DNA from: Flavobacterium suaedae
Lineage (GTDB): Bacteria; Bacteroidota; Bacteroidia; Flavobacteriales; Flavobacteriaceae
Length of the DNA stretch: 64,000 bases
Direction of reading: 5' to 3'
NCBI RefSeq assembly: GCF_014642915.1
Contig: NZ_BMJE01000006.1
Span: 1-64,000 of the forward strand
A model generated the notes under the pieces. That model had not been told where the DNA came from, made no database searches, and saw nothing but the letters and a program-made list of their open reading frames with translations. Shown piece after piece: positions 43,904 through 52,327 of this stretch; within the stretch, counting starts at the first letter, position 1, and each line of letters begins with the position of its first letter. The translations under genes were made by a program, and so were the position numbers.

Positions 43904-44347
43904 CTATACTATTAGTTTCATTAGGTTGCGGGTATGTATGGTGTAATTTTTAGATAGGTACAGGTTGCGGGCGGTTTCATTATGGTGCTCTACTTCCAGA
44001 TAAATTATTCTAATACCCAGTTTTTGAGCCTCGGTATGGATAAAATCAAGTGTTTTTTTGCCCAGCCCAAACCCTCGTGCTTCGGAGCCGATAAACAGTT
44101 CATCCAGAAAAGCAATGCGCCCGCCATACTCAAAACTAAATACAAACGTGAGTATTACATAACCTACGGGTTGCCCGTTGTGTAATATCAGCCAGGCACT
44201 ACCCAGGGAGTCATTTACAATAAACTCCTTTAATAACCTTTTCGATTTTTCTGCATCCATAGGGTAGTTGTCAATGCCGTAAAATTCCTGCATCATACCG
44301 GTAACTACCTCTATATCCTGCTGCGCTATGGGTTTAAAATCAACCAT
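43904..44347 (-). CDS. GNAT family N-acetyltransferase
   Basis: 147 residues with the acetyl-CoA motif A (FLDELFIGSEARGFGLGKKTLDFI; R-G-F-G-L-G at about 95-100) and the preceding strand GYVILTFVFSFEYGG. The C-terminal HNETARNLYLSKNY strand is typical. Substrate unknown. Its ATG overlaps the waaA stop by one base (TAATG), so translation is probably coupled to waaA, which may hint at a lipid or sugar acceptor, though this is not provable here. Confidence 0.87.
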   Translation of the reverse strand: MVDFKPIAQQDIEVVTGMMQEFYGIDNYPMDAEKSKRLLKEFIVNDSLGSAWLILHNGQPVGYVILTFVFSFEYGGRIAFLDELFIGSEARGFGLGKKTLDFIHTEAQKLGIRIIYLEVEHHNETARNLYLSKNYTIHTRNLMKLIV

Positions 44348-45576
44348 TAGTATGCTATCTTTTTCATAATTGTGTCAACTGCTCCCCGGTTCATACTGAC
44401 GAAGGTGCCCGCTATGTGTCCTTTTTCAGTTCGGTACACTTCATCATAAGCTAAAAGGCTCAGCGTTTCTTCCATCTCCTGTTTGTTATTTACCGAAATA
44501 CAGCCTCCCATTTGTACCAATGCCACTGCTTCGGGGAATTTTTGGTGGTTAGGGCCTATAATTATCGGCACACCGAAAGCAGCGGGTTCTAAAATATTGT
44601 GCAGTCCTGCTGTGCCAAATCCTCCACCTACATAGGCAGCATCTGCATAGCTGTATATTTTACCGAGTATGCCTATGGTGTTTACAATAAATACATCATA
44701 CTCCGCAAGATTCTTGTCTTCCATTTCAGTAAATAGTACTGTTTTTTTGGTAATAGCATTTTGCAAGTCATTAATATGGCTTTCACCTATGGTATGGGGT
44801 GCGATAATAAATTTTACATCCTCTGACTTATTGATGAAGTCCGTAAACAGGGCTTCGCCTTTAGGCCATGAACTACCAAACACTATGGTGGTTTTTCCAT
44901 TGATGAACTCCTCGATAAAAGGTAGCGTGTTGTCACGTTCCAGTATTTCGCTTACGCGGTCATAGCGGGTGTCGCCGCTAACGGTTATATTATTGAAACC
45001 AATGTTTTGTAATAGTTTTTTAGAACTTTCATACTGCACAAACAGGTGGTTGAAGGCTTTTAATGCCTTACGGTAAAAACCACCATACCACTTAAAGAAT
45101 ATTTGCTTCTCCCTGAAAAGCCCCGATATAAGGTAGGCTTCGATGTTTCTCTTTTTTACTTCGTTAAGGTAGTTAGGCCAAAACTCATATTTGATAAAGA
45201 AAACCAGCTCGGGGTGTGCCAAGTCCATAAATTTTTTAGCATTGGCTTTGGTGTCCAGCGGTAAGTAGACCACTACATCGGCATCCTTAGTGTTTTTTCG
45301 TACTTCATACCCTGACGGCGAAAAGAATGTTACCAGTATTTTATGACTGGGGTATTTATCTTTTATTTTTTCCATTACGGGTAGTCCCTGTTCGTATTCG
45401 CCCAATGATGCGGCGTGAAACCATATTACTTTATCAGAAGATTGAATTTTCTCTTTTAGGGTACTAAAAACAACTTTTCTGCCCGATACAAACAGTTTCA
45501 TTTTCGGGCTGAAAAGCGCTGCTATCTTTAGGATAGGTGCGACTATATGGGTGAGTATATTATACAGAAAAAACAT
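44347..45576 (-). CDS. waaA: 3-deoxy-D-manno-octulosonic acid (Kdo) transferase
   Basis: 409 residues. The N-terminal membrane-anchoring segment and the first Rossmann half contain IWFHAASLGEYEQGLPV with the catalytic glutamate at E60. The second half has the GT-B donor-site pattern YVGGGFGTAGLHNILEPAAFGVPIIIGPNHQKF (about 315-350), which is diagnostic of WaaA/KdtA. It adds Kdo to lipid A precursor at the cytoplasmic face of the inner membrane. It lies upstream of a GNAT gene with a one-base overlap. Confidence 0.95.
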   Translation of the reverse strand: MFFLYNILTHIVAPILKIAALFSPKMKLFVSGRKVVFSTLKEKIQSSDKVIWFHAASLGEYEQGLPVMEKIKDKYPSHKILVTFFSPSGYEVRKNTKDADVVVYLPLDTKANAKKFMDLAHPELVFFIKYEFWPNYLNEVKKRNIEAYLISGLFREKQIFFKWYGGFYRKALKAFNHLFVQYESSKKLLQNIGFNNITVSGDTRYDRVSEILERDNTLPFIEEFINGKTTIVFGSSWPKGEALFTDFINKSEDVKFIIAPHTIGESHINDLQNAITKKTVLFTEMEDKNLAEYDVFIVNTIGILGKIYSYADAAYVGGGFGTAGLHNILEPAAFGVPIIIGPNHQKFPEAVALVQMGGCISVNNKQEMEETLSLLAYDEVYRTEKGHIAGTFVSMNRGAVDTIMKKIAY

Positions 45577-45680
45577 TGTTATAGTATTGAGGTGCTAAAA
45601 TACAGCAATTTTTCGGCATTATATTTTTAATAAAAATTGCCTGACCTCCTTTATTTAAATTATAAATAATCACAAGGCAT

Positions 45681-45720
45681 GCATTTCACGATATTTTTAG
45701 TGCAATTCACGACATTTATT
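45681..45720 (+). promoter_or_regulatory. Two direct repeats in helical phase, candidate LytTR operator
   Basis: GCATTTCACGATATTT (45681-45696) and GCAATTCACGACATTT (45702-45717) agree at 14 of 16 positions, share the core TTCACGA, and are offset by exactly 21 bases, two helical turns. LytTR-type DNA-binding domains bind direct repeats with about this period. The pair lies 74 bases before the first gene of a cluster that encodes a LytTR regulator. Binding is inferred. Confidence 0.5.
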
Positions 45721-45793
45721 TTTTTAGAACTCTGATATACAGCAATTTTGAGGTGGGATTCCAAGAAAATTATTAACCTTAAAAATTATTAGA

Positions 45794-46912
45794 ATGAAGA
45801 CAAAAATTAGCATTTTTATGCTGCTCTGTATAGGAGCATCGTATGCACAGATACCTACTATTAACCCGACTTTTAAGTCTTATAAGGCTTCCAATTTTAC
45901 TATTTTGGAAACTTTAGATGTTCCTAGAGCTGAAAAAATTAACAAATTAGGTTTTAGTGATAGTTTAGTTTCTGATGAACTATTTAATCAAAAAACTGAT
46001 GGATTTACAATAGCTGATTACTCTTATTACATTGATAGCTATACTTTAGAACTTCATAAGTTGAGAGATTCTATTTCTGCATATGAAGAGAGGCGACTTG
46101 AAGCTCAGCTTGATGCAGCCGGTGTATTAACAGATTCTATAAAAATTAATCGTGCAAGAATAATTTTATTGAGGAAGAGGATTTCAAAACTAAGAAAGGA
46201 AAAGAATAAAAAAATTCGATGGCTTCCATCATGGGAGCGTGAACAACGATTGTATTTTTTTAAAGAATTTTATAATGAAGATGATGCACATACCAATTAT
46301 TTAAACGGTTTTTCTTTACTTTTTGGGAGTACTACTGTACAAAGTGAACTTTTAAGTGATTACGCCGGACCTTTTAGATTTTCATTTGGAACTGTAATTA
46401 CGGCTGAAAGTGATGATGAAACAGAGGGTGCTGAAAACCCTGAGGCGGATGATGAAAGTCAGGAAAATGATTTACAACGAATAATAAATGGGGGAGGAAA
46501 TTTCTATTTAACTACTCAACTTCCCGTATATACACATACGGATAATACACTTTTGAATTTAACCAGTCTAAATGCCCGTATAGCGTCTGATATTGAAGGG
46601 GTTGGGGCAGATGTAGAAACCAGCGATGTAAAGTATGGTATTAATCTCTCCAGTTATTTAGCACTTACTACAGACCAAAAAAAATTCAACTTTTTTGTTA
46701 ATGCTGAATACGGTTGGATAAATGGCTCAGGTAATTTTAGAGATGATTTTGGATTACAAGATGTTTTTAAAAAACCTGCTTTTATAGGTAAAGCCATAGT
46801 GGGAGTTATGCTCGACAACAAGGTTACTATTACAGTTACATCAAAGTCTTTTTCAAACTATAACAGCCTCGTTTCAGAGAAAGTTATGGTAGGAATACAA
46901 TTATTAAACTAA
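45794..46912 (+). CDS. Secreted/outer-membrane protein of unknown function
   Basis: 372 residues, unrecognised. Signal peptide residues 1-19 (MKTKISIFMLLCIGASYAQ). Residues about 75-140 form a charged helical stretch (LHKLRDSISAYEERRLEAQLD, RIILLRKRISKLRKEKNKK), probably a coiled coil. About 205-225 is a very acidic low-complexity loop (AESDDETEGAENPEADDE). The C-terminal 150 residues alternate hydrophobic strands (GGGNFYLTTQLPV, FFVNAEYGW, KAIVGVMLDNKVTITVTSK) like a small outer-membrane barrel. First gene of a three-gene cluster after a candidate LytTR operator; no membership of a known family is evident. Confidence 0.72.
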   Translation: MKTKISIFMLLCIGASYAQIPTINPTFKSYKASNFTILETLDVPRAEKINKLGFSDSLVSDELFNQKTDGFTIADYSYYIDSYTLELHKLRDSISAYEERRLEAQLDAAGVLTDSIKINRARIILLRKRISKLRKEKNKKIRWLPSWEREQRLYFFKEFYNEDDAHTNYLNGFSLLFGSTTVQSELLSDYAGPFRFSFGTVITAESDDETEGAENPEADDESQENDLQRIINGGGNFYLTTQLPVYTHTDNTLLNLTSLNARIASDIEGVGADVETSDVKYGINLSSYLALTTDQKKFNFFVNAEYGWINGSGNFRDDFGLQDVFKKPAFIGKAIVGVMLDNKVTITVTSKSFSNYNSLVSEKVMVGIQLLN

Positions 46913-46951
46913 ACAATAACAAATATTTATTAATTTTAAAATCAAATAATT

Positions 46952-47578
46952 ATGGGAAAAAATCAAGCATCTAGCAAGTTAATACACGCTATCGAAGGTA
47001 ATTTATATTTAGTTAATAGCGATACTGATATCCAAGCTGACATGGTGTTGTTGGCTTCTGAAAAAGAATATCGTTATGGAGGACATAACTATGTGGTTGA
47101 AGAATTTGTAGGTAGTAATAAATATAAAGGTATTGTATTTAATTATTATCATAGTTTGATTTCTACAAGGGTTGATTATGGGAATCCTGATGAATCAATT
47201 CATATTAGTTTCATGCTCGATAATCCCTCGTCTTCTTGGAAAGATGGGGATAGAATAAGAATTATGTTATTAAATGAGGTGGATGAGCATGAGTTTATAA
47301 AGATGAAGCCTTATTTTCAAGAATATTTAAGAGAATTTAAAGATAGAGATAATGTTTCTTCAGAAGAATTTGATGCTTTTAATAAAAAATGGAATGACAA
47401 TAATCAGAATTATAGAGTTAATTATCGTTACAATATTAATGCTATTATTGACAAACCTAGACTTATGAGTGTTTTTTCTATATCTGACGATTTCGTTAAT
47501 GTTGATGATATAAAAAATAAGTTAGTTCCTCGTTACACTAAAGATGGCGGAGTTTTAACTTTAAAACTGAAAAGCTAA
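46952..47578 (+). CDS. Cytoplasmic protein of unknown function
   Basis: 208 residues, unrecognised. No signal peptide, no membrane helix and no catalytic motif that I can see. It is rich in aromatic and acidic residues, with beta-type segments (VEEFVGSNKYKGIVFNYYHSLISTRVDYG, ESIHISFML) and a charged helical part (EEFDAFNKKWNDNNQNYRV). It is 39 bases after the secreted protein gene, and its TAA is immediately followed by the ATG of the TPR-LytTR gene, so all three are probably one operon. Confidence 0.7.
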   Translation: MGKNQASSKLIHAIEGNLYLVNSDTDIQADMVLLASEKEYRYGGHNYVVEEFVGSNKYKGIVFNYYHSLISTRVDYGNPDESIHISFMLDNPSSSWKDGDRIRIMLLNEVDEHEFIKMKPYFQEYLREFKDRDNVSSEEFDAFNKKWNDNNQNYRVNYRYNINAIIDKPRLMSVFSISDDFVNVDDIKNKLVPRYTKDGGVLTLKLKS

Positions 47579-49024
47579 ATGGTTAAAGTAACAAAAGTAA
47601 TATTAGTATTTTTATTTTGTTGTTTTAGCTATGGACAGCAAATAAATACCTTTATTACCCAAACTATGAAAAACAATCCCGGTAAGGCAATAGACAGCCT
47701 TACCGGGGTTACTGTTACAACACCTTATGAAGTTGCAAAAAATTATTTTCTATTAGGTAAATGTCATGAGTTCCTTAATCAGGAAGAAATAGGCTTTAAT
47801 TATTTTATTACTTCAAAAAAAGCATTTGAAGCATTAGGTGAGGTTCATCTTGAAAAACAAATTGCTCTTGAAGCTCATAAGGCGATAGCTTCTCAGGAAC
47901 ATTATGGTCAATACGGTAATACTCTGCTGGAAGAGTACTCTCAGTATGCTGATAGTATAAACTCATCATTACATAAGGCATATGCTGTTAGTGAGTTTGC
48001 TAAAAATGACTATTACACTTATGATGACACAAGGGATATTAAATACTTACGTAGTGCTTACTCTTTGTTTAGGGAAGCTTTAAGTCATGCTAAGAAGACA
48101 AATGATGATTTAATCAAAGCAAAATTATATTCTAACATAGGTTCATTAAAAAATACAATGCGTCAATGTGATTCAGCTCGTTTTTACCTCGATAAAGCTA
48201 AAGTACATATTGATGAAATAGATGATGATTACGAGAGGTATGCCTATTATCATAATTATGCGAACTCTTATTTTTTTGAAGAGAACTATCAAAAAGCAAT
48301 ACCCTATTTTTTAAAAGCTAAAGAAGTAGTGCCCTATTATAAAGGAAAAGCACTACGAGCACTCTATCGTCAATTAGAAGAAGCATATGATTTTTTGGAT
48401 GATGATGTGGAGCGAAGAAAATATCAAAGGTTACATGACTCTATAGATACAATTATAGAAGACAGGCTTCAGAATATAAAAATGAATGAAAGTTATATTA
48501 AGCATGATGTAGAAAAAAAGGATGAGGAGATATCTACGCTTCAAAAAATAGTAGATAACTTCAAAAGACATAAGCTGGTATATGGTATAGCTTTATTTCT
48601 GGTGTTTTTATTGGCATTATACTCATTTGTTAGATGGAAAAAAGTTGATGCTAAGCGTAAAAAATTACAATCGGAGCACGAAACCGTACAGGCAGAGCAT
48701 AAAGAAACAGTTAAGCAGCTGGAATCAGTAAAACAATTGGTTATTGAAGACCATTTAGTTTTAAAGAATAAAACCAAATTGTATATAAATAATTTGCTTT
48801 ATATAAAGTCAGAAGACCATTATCTTAATTTTATTACTACCGAAGGGAAACAACATTTTTTAAGGGGGAAGCTTAAAGAAGTTGCAGAACAGCTTCCCCC
48901 TAACTTTAAAAAATGCCATCGTTCCTATATAGTGAATACTAACTTTATAAAGAACAGCAGTTCAAAAGGTATTACGCTTATCAATAATGAACTCATACCT
49001 GTTTCCCGAAATTTTAAGATATAA
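47579..49024 (+). CDS. Membrane-bound TPR-LytTR transcriptional regulator
   Basis: 481 residues. Signal peptide (1-19, cleavage near SYGQ), a periplasmic helical TPR-like region (about 45-295; SLFREALSHAKKTNDDLIKAKLYSNIGSL and YQKAIPYFLKAKEV), a coiled coil (about 295-330), one membrane helix (333-351), a cytoplasmic coiled coil (353-392) and a LytTR DNA-binding domain (about 392-481: INNLLYIKSEDHYLNFITTEGK, FKKCHRSYIVN, ELIPVSRN). There is no receiver domain and no histidine kinase nearby, so it is a one-component sensor that could read a periplasmic signal directly. The adjacent direct repeats are the obvious target. Confidence 0.82.
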   Translation: MVKVTKVILVFLFCCFSYGQQINTFITQTMKNNPGKAIDSLTGVTVTTPYEVAKNYFLLGKCHEFLNQEEIGFNYFITSKKAFEALGEVHLEKQIALEAHKAIASQEHYGQYGNTLLEEYSQYADSINSSLHKAYAVSEFAKNDYYTYDDTRDIKYLRSAYSLFREALSHAKKTNDDLIKAKLYSNIGSLKNTMRQCDSARFYLDKAKVHIDEIDDDYERYAYYHNYANSYFFEENYQKAIPYFLKAKEVVPYYKGKALRALYRQLEEAYDFLDDDVERRKYQRLHDSIDTIIEDRLQNIKMNESYIKHDVEKKDEEISTLQKIVDNFKRHKLVYGIALFLVFLLALYSFVRWKKVDAKRKKLQSEHETVQAEHKETVKQLESVKQLVIEDHLVLKNKTKLYINNLLYIKSEDHYLNFITTEGKQHFLRGKLKEVAEQLPPNFKKCHRSYIVNTNFIKNSSSKGITLINNELIPVSRNFKI

Positions 49025-49065
49025 AAAACATTTACATTTTATAAGGCATAAACCTATAACTTCTC

Positions 49066-49073
49066 TATTTTTG
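49066..49073 (+). promoter_or_regulatory. Candidate -7 element for the sugar aminotransferase gene
   Basis: TATTTTTG matches TAnnTTTG, 33 bases before the chosen start at 49107, and lies inside an open extension that would otherwise run to 48987. This supports the later start. Confidence 0.4.
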
Positions 49074-49106
49074 TATTGCATTTATAATGCGGTAATTAAT
49101 TATAAT

Positions 49107-50240
49107 ATGAGAAAACTACAAATGGTTGACCTTAAGAGTCAGTACGATAAAATAAAAGATACAGTAAATGCTTCCATTCAGGAAGTGCTTGATAATACAA
49201 CTTATGTTAACGGGCCGGAAGTACATAAATTTCAAAAGAATTTAGAAGAATATCTGGATGTAAAACACGTGATTCCGTGTGCTAACGGAACGGATGCTTT
49301 GCAAATTGCCATGATGGGCTTAGGCTTACAACCGGGCGATGAGATTATTACCGCTGATTTTACGTTTGCCGCTACGGTTGAAGTTATAGCGCTATTAGGT
49401 TTAACTCCGGTGCTGGTAGATGTTGACCCTAATACGTATAATATTTCTGTTGAGGCGGTGCGTAATGCGATAACGCCAAAAACCAAAGCCATTGTACCGG
49501 TGCACCTTTTTGGTCAGGTTGCCGAAATGGAAGATATTATGGCGCTTGCAGAAGAACATAATTTATATGTTATTGAAGATAATGCCCAGGCTATAGGTGC
49601 CAATTATAAATATGCCGATGGTAGTAAGAAAAAAGCGGGAGCTATAGGTCATGTGGCATCAACATCATTCTTTCCGTCTAAAAATTTAGGAGCTTATGGC
49701 GATGGCGGGGCAATATTTACCAACGATGATGACCTGGCGTATAAATTACGTGGTATAGTGAACCACGGTATGTATGAGCGTTACCACCATGATGTGGTAG
49801 GGGTAAACTCTCGATTAGACAGTGTGCAGGCAGCAGTATTGAATGCTAAATTGCCACTGCTTAATGACTACAACAAAGCAAGAAGAGAAGCTGCGGATAA
49901 ATACAACAAGGCTTTTGCAGGGCATGCTGATTTAATTATTCCTTTTGTACAGGGTGATGATGATAGCCATGTGTTCCACCAATATACATTACGAGTGCTA
50001 AATGCTGATAGAGATGCGTTATTAAAACATCTTCAGGAGAAGGGTATACCGTGTGCTATATATTACCCAATACCGTTACACAAGCAAAAAGCGTATGCAG
50101 ACGAACGTTATAATGAAGATGACTTTATAATAACCAACCAACTGGTGAAAGAAGTAATATCGTTACCAATGCATACCGAGCTGGATGATGAGCAAATAGA
50201 CTATATAACAAGTACTGTGCTTGAATTTTTAAGTGTTTAG
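49107..50240 (+). CDS. DegT/DnrJ/EryC1/StrS family sugar aminotransferase
   Basis: 377 residues from the ATG at 49107 (MRKLQMVDLKSQYDKIKDTV); 40 extra upstream residues overlapping the LytTR gene are unlikely. Fold type I PLP enzyme: D158 in EDNAQAIGA and the Schiff-base lysine K192 in TSFFPSKNLGAYGDGG. The N-terminal YVNGPEV and CANGTDAL are family motifs. It transfers an amino group to a keto-sugar nucleotide for surface polysaccharide building blocks. A membrane protein and galE follow, so a sugar-nucleotide group is likely. Confidence 0.9.
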   Translation: MRKLQMVDLKSQYDKIKDTVNASIQEVLDNTTYVNGPEVHKFQKNLEEYLDVKHVIPCANGTDALQIAMMGLGLQPGDEIITADFTFAATVEVIALLGLTPVLVDVDPNTYNISVEAVRNAITPKTKAIVPVHLFGQVAEMEDIMALAEEHNLYVIEDNAQAIGANYKYADGSKKKAGAIGHVASTSFFPSKNLGAYGDGGAIFTNDDDLAYKLRGIVNHGMYERYHHDVVGVNSRLDSVQAAVLNAKLPLLNDYNKARREAADKYNKAFAGHADLIIPFVQGDDDSHVFHQYTLRVLNADRDALLKHLQEKGIPCAIYYPIPLHKQKAYADERYNEDDFIITNQLVKEVISLPMHTELDDEQIDYITSTVLEFLSV

Positions 50241-50250
50241 ATAATAAAAT

Positions 50251-50559
50251 ATGCTTTTACTGGTTGCTTTTATTGTCATACAAATACTGATCAGTTTACT
50301 GGTAAAATATTTTGCTGCTTTGCACTGGAAGAGGATATTCAGGATATTATTTATACCTCTTTTTATTGTTTTAATGGCAATGTGCCCTATATGGGCAGTA
50401 GATATTCTTTTTGCTCGAAGGGAGTCCGTGATGTGTGGTTTACCTTTAATAGCAATGATGTTTTTCTTTTGGGTAATAGGTATCCCGGTAGTTATAATAA
50501 CACAGTTATTATTAAATAAGTATATATTAAAACTTAAACCAACAAATACCAAATTATAA
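50251..50559 (+). CDS. Small integral membrane protein of unknown function
   Basis: 102 residues with three hydrophobic helices (about 1-20, 31-50 and 60-88), basic ends, and no recognisable motif. Its TAA directly precedes the galE ATG, and it lies 10 bases after the aminotransferase gene, so it is probably co-transcribed with them. Function unknown; it may serve surface-glycan assembly only by association. Confidence 0.65.
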   Translation: MLLLVAFIVIQILISLLVKYFAALHWKRIFRILFIPLFIVLMAMCPIWAVDILFARRESVMCGLPLIAMMFFFWVIGIPVVIITQLLLNKYILKLKPTNTKL

Positions 50560-51579
50560 ATGAAAGTATTAGTAACCGGCGGGTTAGGCTTTATAGGCTC
50601 GCATACGGTAGTAGAATTACAAAACGAAGGTTTTGAAGTAGTAATAATTGATGACCTTTCCAATTCATCTGTTGATGTGCTGGAAGGTATTACAGCCATT
50701 ACGGGAAAAGAACCTGTTTTCGAACAAATAGACCTTCGTGAAAAAGCATCCGTTCAGGAGTTTTTTAAAAAATATGCTGATGTTTCAGGAGTGATACATT
50801 TTGCAGCTTCAAAAGCAGTTGGAGAAAGCGTTGAAAATCCGCTACTTTATTATGAAAACAATTTAGGTACGCTGGTATATCTTTTACAGGAATTACAAAA
50901 GAAAGACAAAGCACATTTTATATTCAGTTCATCGTGTACAGTATACGGGCAGGCAGAAAAAATGCCTATTACAGAAGATGCACCTATTCAGCAGGCAATG
51001 TCACCTTACGGTAACACCAAGCAAATAGGTGAGGAGATTATAACCGATACTGCTAAAGTAACCAATATCAACGCTATATTATTACGTTACTTTAACCCTG
51101 TAGGTTCACACGAATCGGCTGAGATAGGAGAGTTGCCAAAAGGAACTCCGCAAAACTTAGTTCCATTTATTACCCAAACCGCTATAGGGCTAAGGGAGCA
51201 ACTTTCTGTTTTCGGAGATGATTATCCAACAGCTGACGGTACTTGTATTCGCGATTACATTCATGTAGTAGATTTAGCAAAAGCACACGTAAAGGCGCTA
51301 AAAAGACTAATTGATAACAAGAATGAAAGCAATGTAGAGACGTTTAACCTTGGTACAGGTAAAGGAAACTCAGTATTAGAAGTAATAAATACTTTTGAGA
51401 AAGTGAGCGGAGAGAAGCTGAACTATAAAATAGCACCAAGAAGAGAGGGTGATATTACAGAAGCTTATGCCGATACCACAAAAGCAAATGATGTTTTAGG
51501 TTGGAAAGCGGAGTTGACTATTGAAGACGCTTTGGCTTCTGCTTGGAAATGGGAAAAGAAAGTAAGAGGTAAAGAATAG
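50560..51579 (+). CDS. galE: UDP-glucose 4-epimerase
   Basis: 339 residues. NAD-binding GGLGFIGSHT (7-16), the catalytic Y150-x3-K154 in SPYGNTKQIGEE, FSSSCTVYGQAEKMPITED, and the C-terminal half with RYFNPVGSHESAEIGE and DGTCIRDYIHVVDLAKAH are all GalE signatures. It interconverts UDP-glucose and UDP-galactose, feeding lipopolysaccharide or capsule synthesis. Third gene in a run with the aminotransferase and a membrane protein. Confidence 0.96.
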   Translation: MKVLVTGGLGFIGSHTVVELQNEGFEVVIIDDLSNSSVDVLEGITAITGKEPVFEQIDLREKASVQEFFKKYADVSGVIHFAASKAVGESVENPLLYYENNLGTLVYLLQELQKKDKAHFIFSSSCTVYGQAEKMPITEDAPIQQAMSPYGNTKQIGEEIITDTAKVTNINAILLRYFNPVGSHESAEIGELPKGTPQNLVPFITQTAIGLREQLSVFGDDYPTADGTCIRDYIHVVDLAKAHVKALKRLIDNKNESNVETFNLGTGKGNSVLEVINTFEKVSGEKLNYKIAPRREGDITEAYADTTKANDVLGWKAELTIEDALASAWKWEKKVRGKE

Positions 51580-51608
51580 AAGATAATACTTTAAAAAGAG
51601 TTGATGTC

Positions 51609-51839
51609 GTGGGGAGTTTTGAGAAAAATATAGAGCCATTAGTAACTAAAAAAAGAGCTGTTATATTCACAGTTTTATGGGTAGTAGGTGGGTTGTTATC
51701 TATACTTGCAATGACAGATCTTTTTGAGGAAACACCATTTAAAAAGAAATATACCTTTTTCTTATTAATGATTGCTGTAAATACTATTTTTATGGTAAGA
51801 ATATGGAAAGTATACCTTACTAAAAAAGCCCGTAATTAA
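51609..51839 (+). CDS. Small membrane protein of unknown function
   Basis: 76 residues with a GTG start at 51609; no ATG start exists in frame before the first membrane helix. Two membrane helices (about 18-36 and 49-66) are preceded by a charged N-terminus, and the C-terminus is basic. No family recognised. It follows galE by 29 bases on the same strand. The 3' end overlaps the terminator stem. Confidence 0.55.
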   Translation: MGSFEKNIEPLVTKKRAVIFTVLWVVGGLLSILAMTDLFEETPFKKKYTFFLLMIAVNTIFMVRIWKVYLTKKARN

Positions 51840-51850
51840 CGGGCTTTTTT
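51822..51850. terminator. Bidirectional terminator
   Basis: AAAAAAGCCCGT pairs with ACGGGCTTTTTT around a 5-base loop. It overlaps the end of the small membrane protein gene and lies at the end of the convergent GNAT gene. Confidence 0.85.
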
Positions 51851-52316
51851 ATAATGACTTCCACATGTTTTCATTAAAGTAACTAAACCCATGTTTATCG
51901 AAAAAGCTACGGGCATCATTATTCATTGTCCAATGATTTAACCGTATCATTTTGAGTTGTTTTTCTCTCGCTGTTTCAGTGGCTTTGTCTAATAACAGTT
52001 TCCCGATACCATTTTTACGGAATTCGCTTTTTACCCCTATTTGGTCTATTAATATAAACCTTTGTGAATACTGAAAAGGGTTTTCCGGTACTTTTTTGAA
52101 AAACAATATTGTATAGCCGGTTGCTTCTTTACCAGCATACGCAACAAATGCTTTTGCATTTTTTTGAGCTAGAATTTCTTTAAAAAAAGAAACTACATTT
52201 TGCTCGTTGTATGGTTTAAAGATATTTGGATATAAGGAACAATGAAGCTCTTGTACTTCTTTATTAAGGGATGCTAATAATTTATAATCGTTAGTTTTGC
52301 TTATTTGTATTTCCAT
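51849..52316 (-). CDS. GNAT family N-acetyltransferase
   Basis: 155 residues from the ATG at 52316 (MEIQISKTNDYKLLASL); an ATG seven codons upstream overlaps the helicase end and is possible but less likely. Acetyl-CoA binding motif QIGVKSEFRKNGIGKLLLDKA (R-K-N-G-I-G), then MIRLNHWTMNNDARSFFDKHGF, as in many small-molecule or protein N-acetyltransferases. It follows the helicase gene with an 11-base gap on the same strand. Substrate unknown. Confidence 0.87.
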   Translation of the reverse strand: MEIQISKTNDYKLLASLNKEVQELHCSLYPNIFKPYNEQNVVSFFKEILAQKNAKAFVAYAGKEATGYTILFFKKVPENPFQYSQRFILIDQIGVKSEFRKNGIGKLLLDKATETAREKQLKMIRLNHWTMNNDARSFFDKHGFSYFNENMWKSL

Positions 52317-52327
52317 ACTATCATGTA

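Noticed and set aside
48987..49106. Extended N-terminus of the sugar aminotransferase
   Set aside because: The 40 extra residues overlap the LytTR gene, contain the promoter-like TATTTTTG and do not resemble the family; start set at 49107.
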